Assembly: GCA_001275005.1 (NCBI GenBank)
Contig: JWZX01002190.1
Span: forward strand, 1 to 12,590
DNA: 12,590 nt
Reading direction: 5' to 3'
Origin: Chrysochromulina tobinii
Lineage: Eukaryota; Haptophyta; Prymnesiales; Chrysochromulinaceae
Under the pieces are notes generated by a model that saw only the letters and a program-made list of their open reading frames with translations, was not told the origin of the DNA and did not search any database. The position numbers and the translations under genes are program-made. Positions 1 to 6,472 of this stretch are shown in pieces. Within the stretch, counting starts at the first letter, position 1. Each line of letters starts with the position of its first letter.

Positions 1-36
<36 letters not shown>

Positions 37-56
37 CGCCGCCGTCGCCGCCGCTG
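1..56. repeat. GCC/CGC trinucleotide repeat
   Basis: Bases 1-35 are an almost pure CGC repeat, continuing with GTC interruptions to about 56. On the minus strand it encodes a Gly/Asp-rich run in the partial gene at 1-886. It touches the window edge, so its true length is not visible. Confidence 0.9.
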
Positions 57-886
57 CCGGCTCCGGCGCCCGCGGCGGCGCTGCTACTGTGGTCGTGCCG
101 CAGCGGCAGCACGAGGAAATGCGCCAGCTCGGGCTTGGGCGGCTCGCCCACGCTCACCTGCCCTTGCGGCGTACCGAAGAGGGCGCCACCGCTCGGGCAA
201 CCGAAAGTGCAGGCATGCGAGCCTGCGGGCTGGCGCACGAGCCACATGTGCGAGCCCGCGCGCTCGGCGCTGCTGAGCTGGAGCTCACCGCCCGCCCACA
301 CGAGGAACGTGTCGTCCTCGAGACTCTCCGAGTCGGTCGCGTACGAGCGAAGGCAGTAGCGGCCGGGGCGCAGCGCTAGCGCCGCGGCGCGCTGCCCGGC
401 GCCCGCGCCGCTATTGGGACTCTGGGGCCGCTCGGGTCGCTCAGTCGGTTTCATCGGCGAGCGCGGCGGCGAGGGCGGTGACCAATCGAGCGGCGCCAGC
501 ACCGAGAGCGCGGCCGCCTGCGCCGACTCTCGATGCGTCGCGACAGCGCCCATCATGCGTGCCGCCTGCTGCGCCATCTTCTTCGAGCGCCGTGCGGCCT
601 CCGCTGCTCTTGCGCGCTCGGCAGCCTTGGCATTCGCGTCCATCTGGAGGCTGCTGGCCAGCTGCTGCACGCGGTCCTGCAACTGCGCCTGCATCTGCTC
701 CTGCTCGTTGCGCAGCTTGCCTATCCGCTGGCGCCGCTCGGCCAACGTGCCCTCACACCGCGCGTTCACCTGAAGCACGCTGTTGATCTCGCTCTCACTC
801 GAGGTGCGCGCGAGATACTTGAGCATCGTGACCGTGCTCCGCATGCTGCGTTGCCCGTACGCCGACGCCTTGTCCGGGTGCTCCAT
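1..886 (-). CDS. Coiled-coil protein with C-terminal globular region, 3' end beyond window
   Basis: Read on the minus strand from an ATG at 886-884, the frame stays open for 295 codons to the left edge. An in-frame TGA lies a few codons upstream, so this is the first possible ATG. Residues about 30-112 are rich in Glu, Gln, Arg and Ala with regular hydrophobic positions, typical of a coiled coil. Residues about 130-160 are a Pro/Ser-rich linker. Residues about 170-275 look globular, with alternating hydrophobic and aromatic residues (GRYCLRSY, DTFLVW, SHMWLVRQ) suggesting beta strands. The last residues become Gly/Asp/Ala-rich and merge with the GCC repeat at the edge. I do not recognise the family. 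A beta-trefoil-like fold for the globular part is only a guess. The gene is divergent from the one starting at 1253. The open frame and the sharp change of composition between segments support real coding; function is unknown. Confidence 0.6.
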
Positions 887-1252
887 GGAGACCGTTGGTT
901 TCCTTTGGACGCGCTCCGTTCACAGCTCCCCGATACAGTACGCAGTTGCAGAAATCTTTGAACTTGTAATGACATCAACCGTCCTACATAGAGGCTACAC
1001 CTTTGCGATCGTCCTTCACGGTTTCGCACCTCGTGCCCTGGCGACGACTTCCGTTACAAGTAGCTGGAGATGCGCCGACGCTGCCGAGCGGCTCAAGGAG
1101 AAAGTTAGAGGCACTATGTACGCCGGTTGGCGGGGGGGCTTAACATGTCATGTACGGTACATAGCTGTGCCGTTTTCCTGAACACCAACTGAAACACGAA
1201 TGACGAAACCCAGATCGGCTTTCGCACCACGCACTGCGAGTCGCCGTCGACA
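887..1252. promoter_or_regulatory. Divergent promoter region with inverted repeat
   Basis: These 366 bp separate two head-to-head genes (starts at 886 minus and 1253 plus), so both promoters should lie here. I see no TATA box. There is an 8-bp inverted pair, CTATGTAC (1114-1121) and GTACATAG (1157-1164), and the second copy belongs to a perfect 13-bp palindrome, ATGTACGGTACAT (1150-1162). These lie 90-140 bp before the plus-strand ATG. A regulatory role is inferred from position only. Confidence 0.4.
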
Positions 1253-2146
1253 ATGTCACGGTGCGAGTCGTCGGCGCTCGCGTTGCCGGCGGTGAGCATC
1301 ACTTCCTCCAACGAGCAGCTGAATGCAGCCGCCTTAGCAACACAGCGCAGCCACGCAGACGAGCGAGAGGCGTTGCGCGAGGAGCTGCGGAGTGCGATGG
1401 CAGCGGAGCGCGCAGCGATGGCGACAGAGATGCAGCGCGTTGTAGACGAAGCGATTCGCGCCGATCGCTGCGCGTCCGCACGCGAGCTCCAGACGCGCCT
1501 CGACGGCATGACGGCTTCCCTGCTTGCCACGGTCAGCAGCCATGTGTTGACGACCGCCAAGGCCGAGGTGGAGGCCGCTGTGGCTCTGACTCGGGAGCAG
1601 CTGGAGGCCGCTGGCCGCGCGACGCAGGAGGCCATACGTCGGTTTGGCGATGATGTGCTGGCAAACCACCTGCGGCCCGCACTCCAGCCTCCCGATGTCA
1701 TGGAGAGCGTGCTCGAGGCGGCTTTAGCGGAGGTGTCGCAGCACGGGGCGTGCGCCGCCGAAGCGACCACGCAGGCGCACGCTGCCGCCGCCCTGGCGGG
1801 GCGAGCCGCCGCTCTGGCGGAGCGAGCCGCCGCCCAGGTGGGTACGGTGCTCGAGGAGCTGGGCCAGCGGCAGAGCGTGGCGGAGGCGGCAGCGCGCGCG
1901 CCGGGGCTGCCCTCGCCGCAAGCGGTGCAACGGAGCCCGATGGACAAAGAGGAGCAGCTCCGTCGTCTCTCACCTAGCCTGATGTCGGCCGAGGACGAAG
2001 AGAAGATCCTCGGCCTGGTGAATAGGCGGCTGTCGGAGCTCGCAAGGGCGGCTGTCGAGGCGCGGAATGACGAGAGCGAGGACGAAATCGACGAGATTGA
2101 CGAGATGGACGAGGTTGACGAGATGGACGAAATGGACGAGGTCGAA

Positions 2147-2197
<51 letters not shown>

Positions 2198-2974
2198 AAG
2201 GGCGGCGAGGGCGGCGAGGGCGACGAAGGCGGCGAGGGCGACGAAGGCGACGCAGAATACGAGCCACCCAGTTGGCTGCTGGAAGCTGACCAGACCTTGA
2301 GCGAGCAGCTGGGCGTCGCCTTACCAAAGTCACCGCGTCGCAGCAGTGTGGGCTCGGCCGCCACGGCGGCGTCGTATCGGGCGTCCGGCGCTCCCTCGCC
2401 GCCACTCGCTGCCGAAGTGAGCGTCGTAGTGAGCGGGTCGTCCAGGCGGCGACGAAGCATGCAAGGCGAGATTGACGAGATTGACGACGGGGCGCCACCT
2501 CCGCAACCAGCCGGGCCGCCGCCACCGGCGGCCGCCGCCGCCGAGAGCATATCTAGCGCCGTCGTGGACACCTGGCCGCCGCCACTGGCCGCCACCGCAG
2601 CCGCCGCCGCAGCAGCAGCAGCGCAGCCCAACCACCTACCCGCGCGGGCCATTGGGGCATCTCGATTGCCTCCCTCATCAGGCGAGCTGATTGCAGCTGA
2701 TTGCCTCCCTCATCAGATGGCCATTGGGGCATCGGCAGCTGGGGAGATTCATTCGAGCTCGAATGGTACGGCGGCGCTGCATGCGTGCGCAGAGGGCTCC
2801 GCTGAGATTGCCAAGGGGATGGAATTTGGCGCCACTGTCACCAACGGGGCGTTACGCCGTGGTAGACTACTGGAGCCGCTCGCTCGCCTGGCTGGGCTCT
2901 TATTGGTCATATTGCTCACACGCATACAGGATCCTGCTGCTCCGTTCTTTGTCGACGTGGTCCCAGGTCCGTGA
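1253..2974 (+). CDS. Ala-rich coiled-coil protein with acidic repeats and hydrophobic C-terminus
   Basis: The 573-aa frame starts at an ATG with A at -3. Residues about 20-265 are rich in Ala, Glu, Arg and Gln and look like a long coiled coil. Residues 277-297 are seven tandem DE(I/M/V) units, followed at 298-333 by twelve tripeptide units of the EGG/EGD type; both come from 9-bp DNA repeats. A second short acidic motif (EIDEIDD) lies near residue 405. The next section is Pro/Ala/Ser-rich and probably disordered. Near the C-terminus (about 543-558) is a hydrophobic stretch, LARLAGLLLVILLTRI, followed by only 15 residues, which would fit a tail-anchored membrane protein. I do not recognise the family. 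Introns cannot be excluded near the 3' end, and then the hydrophobic tail might not be real. An open antisense frame over the same DNA is judged a composition effect. Confidence 0.6.
2081..2143 (+). repeat. 9-bp acidic repeat, seven units (Asp-Glu-Ile/Met/Val)
   Basis: Seven tandem 9-bp units of the form GAY-GAR-(ATY/ATG/GTY) inside the coiled-coil protein gene. Third positions vary (GAC/GAT-free Asp codons aside, GAG and GAA alternate, ATC and ATT alternate) while the two acidic residues are kept, so selection on the protein is likely. Confidence 0.85.
2144..2251 (+). repeat. 9-bp minisatellite, twelve units (Glu-Gly-Gly)
   Basis: Twelve tandem units of the type GAGGGCGGC directly follow the acidic repeat. 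Early units are nearly identical at DNA level; one reads AAG instead of GAG (Lys) and several later ones carry GAC (Asp) as third codon. The uniformity suggests recent expansion by slippage. Confidence 0.9.
2648..2733 (+). repeat. Two short duplicated blocks in swapped order
   Basis: The 14-bp block GCCATTGGGGCATC occurs at 2648-2661 and 2720-2733. The 18-bp block GATTGCCTCCCTCATCAG occurs at 2664-2681 and 2699-2716. The order is A-B-B-A, all in the same orientation. Between the B copies, AGCTGATTGC is also doubled in tandem. Copies fall in different reading frames of the surrounding gene, so the similarity lies in DNA, not protein. Confidence 0.85.
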
Positions 2975-3380
2975 TCACTTTGCGTTCGGTTTATTCGATT
3001 GTCGTTCGCAACCCTCACACTTACGACTTAACACTTACGACTTAGTACGTAACGCGCGCGGCGATGCCCCGCCCAGGGGTACATTGCAGCCGGCGCTTCC
3101 AAGGCCGGGCGGGGCGAGATGCATCCCGCAAGCGAAGAACTCCGCCGTCTATCAGACCGGACCGATTATAGTCGTTGTGACTTGTCCACGGTCAAAGATA
3201 AAGTACATACGTCGAGTCCCCGCACCCGGCAAGCCCAGCGCATACGCCGTAGGATACGCGCGCACTCGGTTTCGTCTCGGATGCTCGTACAAGCTCATAC
3301 GCTCACAGCGCTCATCATACAGCGCACATCCATCGAGAAGGCTTGCGCCTTGCATTGCCGTTGAACGACGGATCGTCTGG
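2975..3380. other. Convergent intergenic region with tandem repeat and inverted repeat
   Basis: These 406 bp lie between the 3' ends of the gene at 1253-2974 (plus) and the MMTAG2-type gene (minus), so both 3' UTRs and polyadenylation sites should be here. I see no clear AATAAA on either strand. A perfect 14-bp tandem duplication, ACACTTACGACTTA, occupies 3017-3030 and 3031-3044. A perfect 9-bp inverted pair, GCCCCGCCC (3066-3074) and GGGCGGGGC (3107-3115), could form a stem with a 32-nt loop. No gene is visible. Confidence 0.5.
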
Positions 3381-4418
3381 TCACTCGTCCGAGTCGCTAT
3401 CGTGACGCTGCCGCTTGGGTGCTGGCGGCATCTCCTCTGCTGCGTCCGCATGTCCCAGCACCCGGCCCTCCACCTCCTCCCCTCCATGCTCACCACGGCA
3501 CCCCTCCTGGTGCTCACCACGGCGCCGCTCCTCATGCTCACCATGGCGCCCTTCCTGGTGCCCCTTCTTCTCCTTGTGTCTCTTCTTCTTCTCCTTCTTG
3601 TCATGCTTATCATGCTCGCGGTGCCGGTGGTGATGGCGGTGCTTGCGCTTCTCCTTGCCACTCTTTCGCTCGTGCGAGGCACTGCTACGACTCTCCGCGT
3701 CATCGTCTTCGCCCTCGCGTTCCACGCCAGCAACGACGCCTCCAGCGGCGACGCCTCCAGCGCCGCCGCCTCCTCCGACGCCGCCTCCTCCGCCTGCGCG
3801 CACCCAATCCCCGGGCAGGCGCGTGGACGAGCCCGCGGAGCCGGTCCCCTCGAGTCGGTCCATCGGCGCAAGCGTCGAGTGCACTCTGCCGCGGTCGCCG
3901 TGCCGCGCAGCTGTGAAGGAGCCAAGCCCGCCGATGCGCTCCACCTCGCCACCACCGCAGCTGGCGTTAGCGCTGGCCCTGCCGCCGGCGCCCTTGCCGC
4001 CGGTTTCCTTGCCGCCATAGCCGCCATACACGACCTCGGTGACCTCAGTGGTGCTGGTGCCACCGCCCTCGGCGCCGCCACGCCGCAGCAGCTCCTTGCG
4101 CTCGCGCTCGTCGAGGCGCACCTCGGGCGCGCGCTGCTGCCGGTTGATGGGGGGCAGCCCGAGCCGAACGCGCATCATGTCCTCCTCCGCCTCGCGTGCG
4201 CGCTGCCGCTCCTCACGCAGCGTCTCTTCGTCAACCTGTCCGCCGCCCTTGTTCCGCGCGTACCACGTAAGATCCTTGCCGCGCTGCCACCGGCCGACGG
4301 GCGCCTGCAACGAGTGTCCAAGATAGTTTTCGCGATGCTTGTCGTCCTTGACGGCGTCCCACGTAAACTGGTCGGCGCCGCCGCGCGTTCCGCCGGTCCG
4401 ATACGCGTCCTTGCCCAT
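3381..4418 (-). CDS. MMTAG2-type (C1orf35-like) nuclear protein
   Basis: This is a 345-aa protein in one exon, with ATG at 4418-4416 and stop at 3383-3381. Residues 10-53 carry the diagnostic N-terminal block of the multiple-myeloma-tumour-associated-protein-2 family: GGTRGGADQFTW, then KDDKHRENYLGHSL, then APVGRWQRGKDLTWY. In this family the block sits right at the N-terminus, as here, and that decides the start; the frame is open further upstream but that part has no family match. The middle is Gly-rich (about residues 205-230). The C-terminal third is a basic and acidic His/Lys/Glu-rich tail including an imperfect 8-residue repeat (HEERRRGE, HQEGCRGE), and the protein ends in an acidic Ser/Asp tail after PKRQRH, a possible nuclear localisation signal. 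The family is widely conserved in eukaryotes and thought to be nuclear and RNA-associated, but its biochemical role is poorly defined. Identification is strong; function is inferred from family. Confidence 0.9.
   Translation of the reverse strand: MGKDAYRTGGTRGGADQFTWDAVKDDKHRENYLGHSLQAPVGRWQRGKDLTWYARNKGGGQVDEETLREERQRAREAEEDMMRVRLGLPPINRQQRAPEVRLDERERKELLRRGGAEGGGTSTTEVTEVVYGGYGGKETGGKGAGGRASANASCGGGEVERIGGLGSFTAARHGDRGRVHSTLAPMDRLEGTGSAGSSTRLPGDWVRAGGGGGVGGGGGAGGVAAGGVVAGVEREGEDDDAESRSSASHERKSGKEKRKHRHHHRHREHDKHDKKEKKKRHKEKKGHQEGRHGEHEERRRGEHQEGCRGEHGGEEVEGRVLGHADAAEEMPPAPKRQRHDSDSDE
3487..3565 (-). repeat. 24-bp coding repeat in MMTAG2-type gene
   Basis: The motif TGCTCACC recurs at 3487, 3511 and 3535 on the plus strand, with a degenerate copy at 3559, an exact 24-bp period. 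On the coding strand it yields 8-residue units with GEH and alternating Glu/Arg. Confidence 0.75.
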
Positions 4419-4737
4419 TACTGTGACTCTCTTGGGCTCTTTGGGCTCTTTTGTTAACAGTGAAACAGGACACAGTGAAGACCAGCAACCAAATCTCAGT
4501 TTTGTTAAAAGGCCCACGTCACGCTCTTGCAAACGACCCGAAAAAAGGCACTTTCGCTCACGGAGGCCGCTGCGCGCGCCCTCGCGCCAGGCCGGGCCAT
4601 GGAGGGCCAGGCGGGCACCGCGAGCGCGCCGGCGCCGCCCCGACGGTCCACTCGCTGCCACTGCGTGATGAGAAGCGGCTTCTCGCTGTCGTACGAGGAC
4701 GAGGGTGGTGGCGCACGCGAGTTCCACGGTTGACGCT
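4419..4737. other. Upstream region of MMTAG2-type gene
   Basis: These 319 bp lie between the MMTAG2-type start (4418) and the outer edge of the large inverted repeat (4738). They should hold the MMTAG2 promoter and 5' UTR. The only candidate coding signal is the short frame at 4599-4733, described separately. No TATA box or obvious repeat was seen. Confidence 0.35.
4599..4733 (+). CDS. Possible 44-aa ORF or first-exon fragment
   Basis: An ATG in a good context (GGGCCATGG) opens a 44-aa frame containing CHCVMRSGFSLSYEDEGGG and ending in AREFHG, stopping five bases before the inverted repeat begins. It is divergent from the MMTAG2-type gene. It could be a first exon or a gene start cut off by arrival of the inverted repeat. 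It could equally be chance, since the frame is short and no family is recognised. Confidence 0.2.
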   Translation: MEGQAGTASAPAPPRRSTRCHCVMRSGFSLSYEDEGGGAREFHG

Positions 4738-5120
4738 ATCCTGAAGGCATCTGCGCGGCTTGCCGCGCACGGAGCATCCGCCGCAGCCAGCTGGTGGGAT
4801 GAGGCGCCGCATTCTCGGGGCAGTGGGCTCAACGCGTCGGCGATCAGCTTGTCGCAGAACCGGATGTGGCTGCAGCACGGCCCACAGCGCACGACGCGCA
4901 GGACAGCAGATGGCTCCAGGACAGCGCAGATAGCGTCGCATGGGCGGCTCACGGCATGCCGGAGTCGCCTCATGAGATATCCCGACCGGGCTGATGATCG
5001 GAGAGCATCACCCTTCTTGCGTAGGGGAGCAATGTGCATGCTCGCGTGCGTCGTACAGGGCATCTTGTGTTCATTATGTAGGTTTCCGTACTGCAGTGTG
5101 CGTCATACGTCGACCACTCT
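4738..5120 (+). repeat. Left arm of the inverted repeat
   Basis: The outer end lies 319 bp upstream of the MMTAG2-type start, so this arm may overlap its promoter or 5' UTR. The sequence becomes more like its partner towards the spacer. Confidence 0.85.
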
Positions 5121-5343
5121 GTGTTGTATGAGTCCATATAGTCCCTAGACTCGATCTATGGCCCTTCAGCTATATGTGCTGTCTCGCGATCTTTGGAGAT
5201 GTGCATCGAAATCCGGCTTCGGCTCGAATATCGACCCGTGAACCATTTGGCCACACAGCTCCACAATTCGAGCTTCAAAACACATTCTCTCGCCTGTTCT
5301 CGGTAGTGTGTATCTTATAGAGTGGTGTGCGATCCTAAGATGA

Positions 5344-5726
5344 AGAGTGGTCGACGTATGACGCACACTGCAGTACGGAAACCTACATAATGAACACAAG
5401 ATGCCCTGTACGACACACGCGAGTATGCACAGTGCTCTCCTGCGCAAGAAGAGTGATGCTCTCGGATCATCAGACCGGTCGGGATATCTCACGAGGCGAC
5501 TCCGGCATGCCGTGAGCCGCCCATGCGACGCTATCTGCGCCATCCTGGAGCCATCTGCTGTCCTGCGCCTCGTGCGCTGAGGGCGGTGCTGAAGCCATGC
5601 ATCCGGTTACGCGATGACCTGCACGCGATCGTTGAGCCCACTACCCCGAAGATGCGGCGTCTCAGCCCCCCAGCTGGCTGTAGCGGATGCTCCGTGGGCG
5701 GCAAGCCTGGCAGCTGCCTTCTAGAT
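5344..5726 (-). repeat. Right arm of the inverted repeat
   Basis: This is the reverse-complement partner of the left arm. Relative to it, the right arm has a 2-bp insertion after AACCGGATG (read on the minus strand) and extra in-frame stops. Confidence 0.85.
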
Positions 5727-6256
5727 GGCGGCTCCACTCACATTGGCACACGCACGTCTCTGCGGACCTGCTGAAGGGGTTTGACAGCACTTGTCCTGAG
5801 CGCCATCGGCTAATCAGGTGGTGGTGGGTATCCAGTGCGCGCGCGGGGCTGATCCGGACGATAGTTACCGCTCACCAGCCTGTCGCTCGCTGGCGGGTTC
5901 CGACAGAGGTTTTCGCCGTCATGATTTGGAGCCGCTTCACGAGCGGCGACTTTGGGAAATTCATTTCCGAAAGTCTAGAACGAGCCAACAGGGAGGAACC
6001 AGACGTTCACGGCTCCGTGTTGGTGTGAACCGAGCCGAACCCGCCGCAGATTCGTCCAGACACCAAGCCAGCAAAGTGGTGGCAGCAGAGTACTCGTCGC
6101 CAACCTCGTCAGCACCGGCTATAAGCACCGGGACCGGCTGCTCACCGTCACCCCGGATCCCGGAGCGACTCATGCCCGGACTCCGCGCTGCCCTCTTCGC
6201 TCTTGCCTCTACATGTCCTCTACAACCGCGGCGCTGACCCCGTCCTGTGCGTTCTG
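5727..6256. other. Intergenic stretch without recognised gene
   Basis: About 530 bp between the inverted repeat and the GATACA cluster. Short open frames exist in several registers, but none has a recognisable motif or a composition different from its shadows. I see no tRNA-like cloverleaf. It may hold remains of the same insertion as the inverted repeat, but nothing in the sequence shows that. Confidence 0.4.
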
Positions 6257-6390
6257 CGTATCCTGGACTGATTCATCAACGATACATCAGGATACACCAA
6301 GATACAAAATCACGAAACATGTATCTTGGACGGGATACATGCGCGGGGTACAATCTGAAATGCATACCTTCGATGCATACCTCGAATGTT
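6257..6390. repeat. Cluster of GATACA-type short repeats and a hairpin
   Basis: GATACA occurs at 6281, 6291 and 6301 with an exact 10-bp period, and again at 6334. The inverse GTATC occurs near 6259 and at 6321. CCAAGATACA (6297-6306) and TGTATCTTGG (6320-6329) form a perfect 10-bp inverted repeat with a 13-nt loop. Further right TGCATACCTTCGA (6361-6373) is followed by a near-copy (6374-6385). All lie 80-215 bp downstream of the transporter stop codon, so they would be in its 3' UTR or flank. A role in transcript end formation or RNA stability is inference. Confidence 0.7.
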
Positions 6391-6472
6391 ATCCCGCACA
6401 AGCGGAGTTTTAAGCATTCCAGGCACCCTTCCCCCTTCATACACGTGAGACTTTAGTGAGACTGCTCCAGCC

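Larger units (their letters stand above)
4738..5726. repeat. Large inverted repeat, two 383-bp arms with 223-bp spacer
   Basis: The left arm (4738-5120) matches the reverse complement of the right arm (5344-5726) along its full length with only small indels. By eye the inner 190 bp of each arm agree at about 95%, with 71 bp next to the spacer identical (5050-5120 and 5344-5414). The outer half agrees at roughly 80-85%. The spacer (5121-5343) is not itself palindromic. Open frames occur in both arms but differ by stops, a 2-bp indel and substitutions spread over all codon positions, so the arms do not look like conserved coding DNA. No target-site duplication or known terminal motif was found. 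Candidates are a foldback-type mobile element, an inverted segmental duplication, or a hairpin-RNA locus. Confidence 0.85.

Noticed and set aside
1114-2652. 512-aa open frame on the minus strand
   Set aside because: It is the antisense of the acidic-repeat gene; its Ser/Pro-rich product follows from the repeats read backwards, and the plus frame has the coiled coil and a better ordered structure.
2691-4457. 588-aa plus-strand frame across the MMTAG2-type gene
   Set aside because: It starts at TTG, crosses an intergenic region and is the shadow of the well-identified minus-strand gene.
4419-5063. 215-residue upstream extension of the MMTAG2-type frame
   Set aside because: The family block belongs at the N-terminus and starts at 4418. 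The extension runs into the inverted repeat and has no family match.
4738-5726. DNA transposon with known terminal repeats
   Set aside because: No transposase, no recognisable terminal motif and no target-site duplication was found at the arm ends.
5166-5774. Open frames in and beside the right repeat arm as protein-coding genes
   Set aside because: Arm-to-arm differences are spread over codon positions and include a 2-bp indel and stops, unlike conserved coding sequence.
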